This document shows, one piece after another, positions 9,088 to 18,114 of a DNA stretch of 24,245 nucleotides. A program made the translations under genes and the position numbers. The notes beneath the pieces were generated by a model. The model ran no database searches and was not told where the DNA came from. It saw nothing but the letters and a program-made list of their open reading frames with translations. Numbering within the stretch: position 1 is the first letter of the stretch; each line of letters opens with the position of its first letter. The stretch is from Reclinomonas americana ATCC 50394 (Eukaryota; Jakobida; Jakobea; Jakobida). The stretch spans positions 1-24,245 of the forward strand of contig AFZH01017882.1 in the NCBI GenBank assembly GCA_048213135.1, read 5' to 3'.

Positions 9088-10606
9088 ATGGGATGTGCGG
9101 CTTCCACGCGGAACACGGTGGCGACCGCGGCCGTGCCACCCACCAACAAGCACGTGACACGCATCACAGCTGCCTCCTCACGCACCACCACCATCACCTC
9201 CTCCACCTCCTCGTCGGCCTCCACCATTAGAACAGGGCACACGGGAGCCTCGTCGCCCTCCGCCTCGGCCTCAGCACGCACCACAACGGCCTTTCCCACA
9301 GCACTACCACTCAACGGCGCACCACACTCACACGAACAACAGCAGCAACAACAACAGCAACAACAACAACACAACGGCGACACTCATCAACCGCTCAATC
9401 ATCGTGCCTCTGCCTATCAGCAGCCTCGTCGCGGTGACTACTCTCACACTGCTGTGCATTCGAGAAAGAGACAACAAGAACACGTCTGACACACGCACGC
9501 GCGCGCGCGCACACAGATGAAGAGGACGAGGGTGATGAGTTTATGCCACAGACGACACTGGCCAACACTGTGGCCTCGCTGATTGTGGGCGACAGTGCGG
9601 TGCCGACGACGGTGGCCACGGTGGCGATTGAGGCGCCACTGACAACGAATCGCACAGTGTTGCAGCAGCCGGCGACGGGCGAGATGAGGGAGAGACCGGC
9701 GGATCCCACAGAGGCGCACGCGTGGTTGAACAGGCACGTTGTGTGTGTGAGAGAGAGAGGGAAGGGGCGAGGGAGGCGCAAGCTGACTGTGTGTGCTTGT
9801 GTGTGTGTGTGTGTGAGCAGCACCAAGAATCCAATGGCGCTTCGATTGGGTTGCGTTGCTTTGTGGTTTCTCTCTCTTCGCGTTGTCCTTGCCGCTCATG
9901 CGCTCCCCCCCCTTTGCTGTGTAGCGCAATGGACACGCACAGCGTACTTTAGCAACGACGCGCTCTCGTTTGAGTATCCAGCAGATGTTGCGCGCGGCGA
10001 TTTGTGGTGTTATTCTTCTTCTTCTCCATTGGTGTTGACGCACTTTTTTGCAGTGGGAGTGTGGGATGGACGCGGGTGGAGACACGGTGCTGGTGCAGGT
10101 TGCGTTTGGGCCGAGTTTGCGCGTGAGCCCCGACATATTCCCTGCGGAGAAGGCGCTCAGCACCGACGAGTATGCCGATGTTCGTGTGTTTTTCCCATTC
10201 CGACGTGCCCCCTCCAAATGCGTCTGACGACTTTCTCTCCCCCAATAACAGCTGGTGAACTCGCAAGTGCATTCGGCGATACCACACGAGACCGTGCTCT
10301 CCGATGAACTCGTGGAGATTGGCGATGAGGTGTGGAGGAAAGTTATCAGACAATACTGGCAACGAAACTCGGTGGACGGCACGACGGTGCGTGGCGGGCG
10401 TGCTCTCTCCTCTCCATTCCACTCCTCTGCTCACCACCAGCACGTAGATCCCACTCGAAGTGCGTCAATGCACATATTTCCGCACCGAGATCATCGACGA
10501 CTACTGTGTGGCGTACGCCCACACGTATACATGCGGGCCGCAGCTCTGGGAGCTGTACTCGCCAATCTTTGAAAAGATCCTCAGAAGCGTAGTGTACAGA
10601 AAGTAA
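9088..10606 (+). CDS. MGC protein A: putative N-acylated DcrB/PsbP/Mog1-like domain protein
   Basis: Seven exons: 9088-9433, 9517-9733, 9821-9849, 9925-9986, 10054-10179, 10252-10386, 10448-10606; 357 aa. The start is chosen at MGCAAS because Gly2-Cys3 is a classic myristoylation-palmitoylation context and the paralogue starts the same way. Residues 5-180 are Thr/Ser/Ala-rich low complexity with 11 Gln in a row (9337-9369). From about residue 195 the protein has the outline of the DcrB/PsbP/Mog1-like fold: a short strand ending in SFEYPADW, a helix TDEYADLVNSQV, and a final helix SPIFEKILRSVVY before the stop. It is paralogous to the gene at 16210-17774 (shared KNPxA, ND..F.YP, EY.D.VN.QV and PIFEK). 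Intron 2 appears to use a GC donor (GCACGT); introns 3 and 4 use GTTGCG. Function unknown; likely a membrane-attached cytosolic protein. The fold call is tentative. Confidence 0.72.
9337..9369 (+). repeat. polyglutamine tract (11 CAA/CAG codons)
   Basis: Mixed CAA and CAG codons encode 11 Gln in MGC protein A. The interruptions by synonymous codons suggest selection on the protein tract and not only DNA slippage. Confidence 0.85.
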
Positions 10607-10640
10607 TCTCTCTTGTTGTTAACAATGACCTACTGTACAT

Positions 10641-11727
10641 TCATGTGACTCCGTAGGCGGCAGAGCGCGGCACGGGCACGGATACTCCCGCTCCCACGCC
10701 AACTCCTGCTGCCGCTGCCGCTGCTTCCTCTTGCTCCTTTTCCTGCTGTCGCTGCTGTAATCTGTGCAAGCGCATCGCCGTGTACATGGACAGGGCGCCG
10801 GCCATGAACATGGAGAACTGGTCGGCGGCGACGCGACCCGTACGGCTCGGATCGAGCACCGCCAGCCACTGCGGCAGCAGCTCGTCGAATGGCTGCGGCG
10901 CTGCAATGTCTGCTCCTCCCCGCGTGAGTTCCCAGAAACTAGAGTCGATGGGGGGGAAAGACACGCACCCTTGGCAACCAGCTCGAGCAGCGGACGCATC
11001 TCCTCCACCGTCGCCACCAGATCGCGGTCCGTGTCGACGAGCGACAGCGTGCGACGAACAAACTCCATAAACTGTGCGCCGCCGACGAACTCCTCCAGCT
11101 CTTGCGCGGAGGCTAGCCGCGGCCACTTGACTGTACGAGTGTGTGAGAGGCAAAGAAAAATGTGCATCTTAATACAGCCGCCGCAAGACTGACCTCGAAA
11201 CCGCCGTGGTTTCCCGTCGCCACTGCTGACCTCGGACGCCAGGCTGTCAAACGTGCTCACCATGTACTCTGTGCTGCTATGCTGCACCGCCGACAGACGA
11301 CTCCCATCGCCACTGCTCGCCCGCACCATCTCCGACGCCACCCGCTGACTCCCCGTCATTGCCGGCGGCGGTGCCAGTGCATGAGGCACACCAGCACCAC
11401 CACTCGCCGTCCCCGAGCGCCTCGGCTGCACCGCACGCGACTGCGGCTCCTTTAGCCACGTCGTCGACGAGGCCAGACCGGATACTTGGCCGCCCTCCTC
11501 AATGTCCGGCCGGCGGCGACCCACTGCGCTAGACAATGTGCCGTTTCCCGATGTGCGCAGTGGCGACACTGCCACACGTCGCGCAGAGCCGAGTCGCGAG
11601 GTTTGCTGCCGTGCGCAACAACTCCTGCACACACATTGAGCGATAAGACAGGCACACACACACACACGCAGAGGGGGGAGACATGGACGCCCACACACAC
11701 ACGCACACGCACACACACGAACCCCAT
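10641..11727 (-). CDS. EF-hand protein with MGSCC N-terminus (putative dual-acylated calcium sensor)
   Basis: Four exons on the minus strand: 11723-11727, 11194-11624, 10969-11130, 10641-10909; 288 aa. Exon 1 codes only ATGGG; splicing over 11625-11722 (donor GTTCGT) gives MGSCCARQQTSRLGS, a strong myristoylation plus palmitoylation context. All junction phases close exactly, which supports the model. Residues about 20-145 are Ser/Arg/Ala-rich with no domain. One EF-hand loop is DTDRDLVATVEE (about residue 178), with acids at positions 1, 3, 5 and 12. A second, DPSRTGRVAADQ (about 219), has Gln at position 12 and may bind weakly. The C-terminus is a Gln/Glu-rich helix, then Ala/Gly/Val repeats. 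By analogy to acylated EF-hand proteins it could couple Ca2+ to the plasma or flagellar membrane; this is inference. Its stop lies only 34 bp from that of MGC-A. Intron 2 (11131-11193) lacks stops in frame. Confidence 0.75.
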
Positions 11728-12097
11728 CGTGTGTGTGTGTGCACACGCGCCCACGCGGAACGGCCGTGAACTGTCGCTTCTCTTGTCTGGCTTTTGACGT
11801 GTGCAGTGTATCGGACAAAACGCCCGCGCGCGCGCCTCCGTCTCGCAAAAAGTTGTATTGTGTGTACGTATACGTGCGAGCACACAACAAAGGAGGCAGA
11901 CAATACACTCTCTCCAACAACGCCGTTCATGCTCCTAGGCCTTGTGCCGTCTCCAATGGCAGAAGCCGGCTGCTTATCGCGGACGCACGGCGCATTATTA
12001 TTATTGCCCGTTTTGCGCCACCACTGCTTGGCACCACTGCTCTTCGCCCCGACGTCGATCGGGTACCGGCGCCGGGTTTTGCAAGTGACCTTATGTC
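11728..12097. promoter_or_regulatory. upstream region of the EF-hand gene
   Basis: This 370-bp stretch lies between the 3' end of the unknown membrane-protein gene and the start of the EF-hand gene, both on the minus strand. It should hold the promoter and leader of the latter. It carries alternating CA/GT and CG-rich runs (for example near 11823-11835), and a GTGAGA donor-like site overlaps the upstream gene's stop, so an extra 3' exon is not excluded. No convincing coding region is seen. Confidence 0.4.
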
Positions 12098-12940
12098 TCA
12101 CTTTCCTCGCACGGCCACAGTGTAGTTCGGCACATCATAGTCGGCCGACGACGCCAAGCGCGGCGGAGGCGGCACAACAAACGTCACTGCAAATGCCAGT
12201 CAGTCGCCACCCTGCTGCACAATCTCCCTCTCGTGCGCGCGCGCACCTGGATGCTTGGCGCCTCGCAGGTGCACGCTCACTGTCTCCAATCCATCGACCA
12301 CTGCTCGCTCCAGCGACTGCAACAGCGTCGCCGTCAGAAGCCGCACCGACACCAATCGCGCCGGCAGCGTGCGTGGCGCGCAGTCTTCCTCCATGGCCAC
12401 TGCGAGCGATAGACATGAGCAGAGAGAGTGCAAGAGAGAGAGAGACACGGAGAGCGTAACAAAGAGAATCGCCCTTGGCCACCAAACGCATGCGTTGGTA
12501 CGGATTCGGAGGCGGTGGAAGGAGGTAACGCGACTCGATCGAGCGCAGCACAGAGAGGCGTCGGAAGGCGTCGATGCAGCGACGTGCGGTGCGGACCTGC
12601 AATGAGCGTGAGATGAAGACACATTGACAACACAAGAGCGAGACACACAACTGCGTCGAGCAGCAGGTAGGCCAGCGCGGAGCTTGTGGGCACAAGCAGC
12701 CCTGTCGACACAATGGCGCTCAGCAGCGCCATCGTCGTGTGTGTTTCGAGTGCCCACTTGGTCGATCGCAGCGGCTCATTCCCGCGCAAATCGTGCTTAG
12801 AGAGAGAGAGAGAATGGTGCGTCGCCGTGCATGCGTGTTCTCATCTCTGTGTGTGTATGTGTCATGACGACGGGCGTTCTCCTTTTCACGCGCGCGTGTC
12901 TTTGTGTGTTGTCTTGCCCGCGTGCTTCATGTTCGTTCAT
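12098..12940 (-). CDS. unknown protein with one N-terminal membrane segment
   Basis: Five exons on the minus strand: 12890-12940, 12652-12795, 12461-12596, 12247-12399, 12098-12186; about 190 aa. I do not recognise the family. The first exon (17 codons, starting MNEHEARG) is tentative; exon 2 has a clear pyrimidine tract and AG before it at 12796-12797, so some upstream exon is needed unless translation begins at an internal Met (about 12732). Visible features: a hydrophobic segment MALLSAIVSTGLLVPTSS followed by ALAYLLLDA, a basic helix VRTARRCIDAFRRLSVLR, a Pro-rich PPPPNPYQRMR loop, a second helix LLTATLLQSLERAVVDGL and a PPPP-containing tail ending in VRGK. Exons 2-5 join in perfect phase. 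Introns 2 and 3 use donors GTTGTG and GTTACG. The layout could fit a small organelle-membrane protein, but this is a guess. Confidence 0.6.
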
Positions 12941-14356
12941 GTCGCACGCGCGCGCGCGTCGGGAATCGCACATCAGAGTGACTGGATAATGAGAGAGCTT
13001 ACTTGTGTGTGTGTGTGTGTTTCGTAGTCTGGCGCTGCAAAGAAGCCATCATCGTCGTCATCATCAGGCGCGGCTGCGGCCTCGGCTGCACCCGCTGGCA
13101 AGTCGTCGGTGAGTCACACACTCGCACAGAATGACACGTGGCAGCCGTCTGTCCGCGCACATGCGCGGGCATGTCTCTTCTCCTCCTTCTACAGTTTCAA
13201 TGTGTGTCGTGGGGGGGAAGAGCGAGGGGGGGCGGTGGCAGAGAGCTGGTGTGAAATGTGCACTCTTTTTTCTTGTTGTTCGCGCCATGCCCGTGCCCCC
13301 GTGCGCTCACCTTCGCTGCACACCAACAGTCGGGCAGCAAGTCGGATCGCGTGAGACGGAAGGATGCGCACGACTACTCGAAGGTGCCGCTGGAGGATCG
13401 CTTGACTGATTTGAGTTGCGCTTGTCATGCACACATACAGGTGCACACACGCACAGCATGTGTGGCTCATTCTCTCTTTTGCGGCGCAGTGTACGTGTTG
13501 TGGTACCTGGTGATGTTCGCCGTCGTCATGCCGGTCGCTCTCATGTCGGTGACGGCGCACTACAAGAGCGTGCCGCTGGCCAACGTTGGCGAGCACCTGC
13601 CGTTCCTCGCCCCGTGCGTGATCGAGGCGGTGGCCAAGTTTGGCGAGATCGCCGACCCCGTGATGGTGTGCCAACCGAGCCCGTTCTGCTGCCTCATCAT
13701 CATTGTCATCATCTAATAACGAATTTGCTGTGTGGTAGAAATTCAACCCGGGCTGGCTGGTGGCCATGCAGGGCTTCAACCTGTTGGTGTGCGGCCCCCT
13801 GTACCTGCTGACCGCATTCGGTTTCCTCTTTGGCTGGAACTGGATCCGCGTGCCGGCCACCATCAACTCGGTGTTTACCCTGTACCAGATTGCGATGCAC
13901 GGATCGGAGACGTTCTTTGGTGGCGTCGCCCCGATCGAGCCCGTCACCTACCTGGTGGCCTACGCACCGGCCGTGCTCATCTCCATGGCCACGTACAAGC
14001 GCCTGTCGATGGTTGAGCCCTTCTAGTTGCGTCTGCACGCAGGCCTCCCATCACGCCGATCCTCCTCCTTACCCCCCTCCATCTGCAGCGCCAACGAGCG
14101 TGGTGTGTTCAAGGCCGTGGCGCTGAACGCCGCCTTTGTGGTGGTGATGGCCGAGGCTCTGGCGGTGGTGGCCTTCATGGCCTTCCGCTTTGCCGTGTTG
14201 CACCTCGGCTACGGCGAGGTCTGGCAGCACCCGCACCTGGTCAAGGCCCGCGACTTTGTGCTCCACGACGCGCGCGGAACGGTGACCGTGGAGGAGCTCC
14301 CCCTGACGCACAACGCGCCGGCGGGTGGTGCCTCGATGGTGGCCGATGAGAACTAA
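12814..14356 (+). CDS. EXPERA-domain membrane protein (TMEM97/sigma-2 receptor-like)
   Basis: Six exons: 12814-12816, 13028-13108, 13330-13414, 13490-13665, 13739-14025, 14089-14356; about 299 aa. The start is inferred: an ATG is followed at once by GTGCGT, and a 211-nt intron leads to exon 2, giving an N-terminus M-SGAAKK. Exons 2-3 encode a Ser/Ala-rich, then basic leader. The EXPERA core is the set of hydrophobic helices from YVLWYLVMFAVVMP to the stretch WIRVPATINSVFT, a family hallmark, then VAYAPAVLISM. A further membrane helix (VVVMAEALAVVAFMAF) and a polar tail make it longer than the roughly 170-aa TMEM97. The superfamily includes sterol isomerase EBP and lysosome/ER cholesterol-handling proteins, so a role in lipid handling at endomembranes is plausible. 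Introns 3 and 5 use GTTGCG; the latter splits a Tyr codon and hides an in-frame TAG. Confidence 0.8.
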
Positions 14357-14550
14357 GTAGAGACAAGGCACGCGCAAGTGCCAGGAGAGCGTGGGAAAGA
14401 AAATGAGACCGCACCCACACTCTTTGTCCCCCCCAAACACAAGTAAACGAGTAGCACAAGAATTACAACACGCGGTCGTCAATGCAGCATCGGCGTTTGC
14501 TTTCAATGCTGCAAGCGTCGGCGTTCACACTCTCGGTGTGCACGAGTGCT
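14357..14550. other. convergent intergenic region with a small inverted repeat
   Basis: This 194-bp gap lies between the stop codons of the EXPERA gene and PPT1. It contains an 8-bp inverted repeat, TGCAGCAT at 14483-14490 and ATGCTGCA at 14506-14513, with a 15-base loop, plus a repeated TCGGCGTT. It could be a 3'-end processing structure for either transcript. No AATAAA is seen. Confidence 0.35.
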
Positions 14551-16119
14551 TCAACGCAGGTACTTGTTGATGATGTTGTCGATGAACCACTGCTCGGTGA
14601 AGCGCAGGTGCTGTGTCGAGTGAAGAGAGATAAGAGTGAGCTCTCTTACGGGGTACGGGAGTGGGAAGCAGTACGCAACATCGCCGACCACGGACAAAAA
14701 GTCAATCTTTCCGGCCTGATCCAACACCTTCAGACCGAGCCAGTCCTGCTGGTACACGTCGGTCTGCTGCAGCGGAATCGTCTGCTTGTCTTGTCCAGGG
14801 GCGTAGAATCCGAACCACTCCGAGTCGCGTGGTTGCACCATGCTGTACACATGGTCAGCGATTCGCACACGAGGCAGCAGAAAGCACCAAGCGACACACG
14901 CAACGAGTCCTCCGTGAACTTGACCAGCACGAACCTGGTCATGGCAGGAGCTCAACGCGTGTGAGAGAAGGAGAGAAAAGACGGCAGCGAGTGCATCGCA
15001 ACTTGTTCAGCGACTTGAGGTTGACGGCATACGTGGAGTTCTTCTGTGCCTTCTGGTTGTTGATGTCGGCAATGAACTGCGACTTGGCAACGTACTCCTG
15101 CGACAGGGGGATGAGCAAACGCGGTAGCCGACGCTGCTGCTGCTGTCTGTCTGTGTGCCCTCGCACCTGCTGCTTGAACGGATCGTTCCAGTACTGCGCC
15201 TGCACCAGTCGGTTCTGCACAAACTCGACATACGCACCCACATCGAGCAGCTCACGCATCCACTCGCACAGCGTGTGATTCGTGGCCTCGCAGCGCGGCA
15301 GTCCGAACACGCCTGCCGCCCCCCAAAAAACCCGAATGAGCGACAACGAACGCACAGTGAGGAACACACACAAGCCGACGTCACCAAAGTGCTGGCCACC
15401 GACGGAGATCAAGTTGCGCACTGGCGGATCGTTGCAACGCTGCACGTACGCACGGAGGAACTGACCGCCCTGGGAGAAACTACCAAACAGACGGAGAGGA
15501 TGATGAGCGAAAAAAACGCTGATTCCTTATCTCCTCGACGCAACCCAATGGCATTGAAGCCGCCCTGCAGCTGCGGATCGGCCTTGAGTGCGGCGCACAC
15601 CATGGCGATCTGCTCGTTGACCGGCTTGAAGAAGCTGTCGATCACACGAGTCATCATGAAAAGAAAGAGAGAAGACGATTTCTGAAAAAAGAGGACGCAA
15701 CCCATCGTATTGATCCTGCTCATCTGAGCTGCCAATGCGCACCGAGTGCACATACGATCCCGTCTGCTTGGTGATGAGCTTGCCCAGGTCGGCCATTCCC
15801 TGCTCCACACAGTGAGTCACACCAACACATATCACAGACAGTGAGCGACACAAGTACCGGTGAGTTCGACCAGTCGCCCATGCCATGCCACAGCACCACC
15901 GGCAGTGAGCCGCCACCCAGTGCCTCCTCCAAGTCTATGAGAGCGCGCGCGTGTATGTGAGTGAGAGAGAGAAAAGGAGGAGTCAATATATGTGAATGAC
16001 AACACGCGCTCACCCAGAGTCGTCACATCGTCAAGTGACACCGCGTGACTGGTGCCAAGCAGCATGGCCACCGAAAGCACAGTCAAGCACGCGGCGAGGA
16101 GCAGCGCGCACTTGCTCAT
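14551..16119 (-). CDS. PPT1: palmitoyl-protein thioesterase
   Basis: Ten exons on the minus strand: 16014-16119, 15858-15934, 15702-15799, 15545-15634, 15385-15479, 15167-15312, 15003-15097, 14905-14934, 14680-14842, 14551-14610; 319 aa against 306 in human PPT1. It removes S-linked fatty acids from proteins in the lysosome. A signal peptide (MSKCALLLAACLTVLSVAML...) opens the protein. LPVVLWHGMGDW is the oxyanion strand. The nucleophile Ser is in GFSQGGQFLR, the catalytic Asp in FTEDS, and the His in GDHLRF next to the C-terminus. ISVGGQHFGVFGLPRC, DSEWFGFYAPG and the end WFIDNIINKY also match the family. N-glycosylation sequons (NHT, NST) fit a secretory protein. Five of nine introns (3, 4, 7, 8, 9) begin GTTGCG, and each junction is fixed by family sequence on both sides. 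Exon 8 is only 30 nt. Confidence 0.96.
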
Positions 16120-16209
16120 TCTTCGTGTGAGTGTACAGTGATGAATTCGACGATTCGTTGCAACGAACTGATTGTGTGTGTGTGATTGTGTGTTTGTGAG
16201 GCGAGAGAT
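16120..16209. promoter_or_regulatory. 90-bp divergent promoter region, PPT1 / MGC-B
   Basis: Only 90 bp lie between the start codons of PPT1 (minus) and MGC protein B (plus). It contains a GT-rich run at about 16174-16198. Transcription from both strands must start within it or inside the neighbouring gene. Confidence 0.5.
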
Positions 16210-17774
16210 ATGGGTTGCGCGTACAGCCAGACGACACGGTTGGCCAAGGCCAAGAAGCAGATGACTGACAAGATGCCTGTGGAACCAGAGCAGGCTGTCA
16301 GGTGGGGGGAATGGGATATAAACGTCTTTCTTTCTGTCTCTTCTTCTTTGTGTCACGTGGCTGTTGCTGTCTCTCTCTCTGTCTGTGTGTCTGCATTGTG
16401 TGTGCGTGTCGTGTCACATGCGAGTGCGCAGCGTGCGCGCGCGTGTGTGTTTTTCTGTCGAGTGTGTGGCGTGTGTGTGTGCCATTTCGACGTGCACTGA
16501 GGCCCTCCTCTCTCTCTGTGTGTGTGCCTCACTCGCGTGTGTCTGTGTGTGTGTGTGTGCTGCAGGTTCACAAACTCGGAGAAGAACCCGTACGCTGTGG
16601 AGCTTGGTGAGTGGGCGTTCACACACACATACACACTCACACACACGCACGCAAGCAAGTGTGAAAATGAGCGCGCGTGTGCGCGATGTGCTCTCTCTCT
16701 CTCTCTTGTGTGCGTACGAGCAGTGAGAGTGTGCATGTGAGTGAGCGCGGGAGAGAGAGTGGAAGAATTTGGCGACCATTACTCTGCGCACCGTTTGTGT
16801 GTGTCACTCTCTCTCTCCCTCTTCTCCACGCCACATGATGAGATTTTGCGTCAGACATGCACTGACTATGATGATGATGATGATGGTGTGCACACAGCCA
16901 AGTGCTGGAGGCCGGGTGCGATTCCCAAGACTTTTGAGAACGACTTTGTCAAGTTCGACTACCCACCAGGTTGGTGATACGTGTGACTGGCGAGCGTGCG
17001 CGTGTGCGTATGTGTGTGAGAGAGTTGGCTGATTTGTGTCGACACGCAGAGGAATGGTCGGCGAAGAACGAGTCGGCGTTGGAGACCAAGACGGAGACGC
17101 ACTTGGGCGTCAACATTCGGTTGTCGGTCGAGTTGCTCGAACAGCACATGACGTCGCAGCAGTACTGCGATGTTGAGTCTGCTGCCTTCGTCGTTGTCGT
17201 TGTGTGATGATGATGTCGCTCAAATCGCCTTTGCAGTTTGTCAACGAGCAAGTGGCCACCATTCTGCACGGCGTCAAGTACACTAATGAGCCCGCCATGC
17301 GCAAGTTGACGGGCGGCCAGGAGCTCGCCTGTGTGCGCCGCGAGTGGGAAATGCCCACCGACGTCAAGGGTGCGTTTTCTTTCCCCTTGCTGATCTCGTC
17401 GTTTTTCGTGTGCTCTGACCCATCGTGCGGAACAGGCACGCGCGTGAACATCCCGCTGAAGCAGCTGTCACTGCACGGCACCACACACGATCCCGACACG
17501 GGCGACTGCGTGGCCTACAACTGCACCATCTCGGCCGGCAGCGGCATCTGGGAGCTCTTCAAGCCGATCTTTGAAAAGTTCCTCAACAACCTGCAATTCA
17601 AGGACCCGAAGCTGGTGGCGGAGCTGTGCAAGAAGGAGGGCTTCTTGTACCCACAGAGCGACACAAACAAGCCTGACGTGCGTCCATTCCTTCCCTCCAT
17701 GTCACGTCACTTGCACTCACTCGCGTGTCGCACAACAGGATCCGGTGCAACAGAAGATTGAAAAGAGCCAGTGA
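16210..17774 (+). CDS. MGC protein B: putative N-acylated DcrB/PsbP/Mog1-like domain protein
   Basis: Seven exons: 16210-16301, 16566-16606, 16898-16969, 17050-17171, 17237-17369, 17436-17677, 17739-17774; 245 aa. The N-terminus MGCAYSQTTRLAKAKK has Gly2, Cys3, Ser6 and downstream Lys/Arg, a textbook myristoylation context with a palmitoylatable Cys. After a short linker the protein follows the pattern of MGC-A: KNPYAVEL, FENDFVKFDYPPEEW, TSQQYCDFVNEQV and the last helix IWELFKPIFEKFLNN. Unlike MGC-A it lacks the long Ser/Thr/Gln-rich region and has a charged tail after the domain (residues about 200-245). Introns after the KNP segment and after QYCD lie at the same phase and place as in MGC-A, which supports paralogy. 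Introns 1 and 2 are unusually long (264 and 291 nt) and full of GT/CT/CA repeats. Intron 4 uses GTTGAGT. Function unknown. Confidence 0.75.
16302..16897. repeat. dinucleotide-rich long introns of MGC-B
   Basis: Introns 1 (16302-16565) and 2 (16607-16897) are about four times the local norm and consist largely of GT, CT, CA and GA runs with a GAT repeat at about 16868-16885. The only coding sequence between them is the 41-nt exon at 16566-16606. They read as microsatellite-expanded introns; no hidden exon or RNA was identified. Confidence 0.7.
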
Positions 17775-18114
17775 GATCATCATTTGTTACATGTGTGTGT
17801 GTGTCGCCGTGGCTGCCTGTGCGTCCACGCCTTCTGTCTACTATACATCTCTCGCTTGTGTTGTCTTTTTTTGATGTCTGGCAGTGCACGGATCTTTTGC
17901 CTTGCCGTCCTCCTCCGTAAACCTGCACGGTGTGTTGAGTCGTCTCTTTTTTTCACCCTCTCTCCCGATTTGTATCTCTTCTTCCTCTGCTCTCGATTCT
18001 CACGCCGCCAGATGATCTCCACCCTTTATACCACTTACCGCAACTGTAAAACTGTGCTGCATGTTTTTTTCTCTCTCCCTTGCGATACACAGCGGCGCTG
18101 TACATTTTGTTCAT
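17775..18114. other. convergent intergenic region
   Basis: These 340 bp separate the stop codons of MGC-B and the RING gene. The + strand is T/C-rich with a GT run near 17790-17804. I see no reading frame with family-like sequence, no RNA gene and no canonical AATAAA. It is presumably the two 3' UTRs. Confidence 0.45.

Noticed and set aside
9493-9516. Alternating CG/CA run as a Z-DNA regulatory element
   Set aside because: It lies within MGC-A intron 1, and similar purine-pyrimidine alternations occur in most introns here, so there is no specific support.
10098-10160. GTTGCGT in MGC-A exon 5 as another intron donor
   Set aside because: Splicing to the CTCAG downstream would shift the frame, and the intervening sequence aligns with the paralogue, so it is coding.
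9444-10382. Minus-strand frame of 312 codons opposite MGC-A
   Set aside because: The sequence is Ser/His/Thr-rich with translated CA repeats and no domain, and the + strand has a paralogue-supported gene here.
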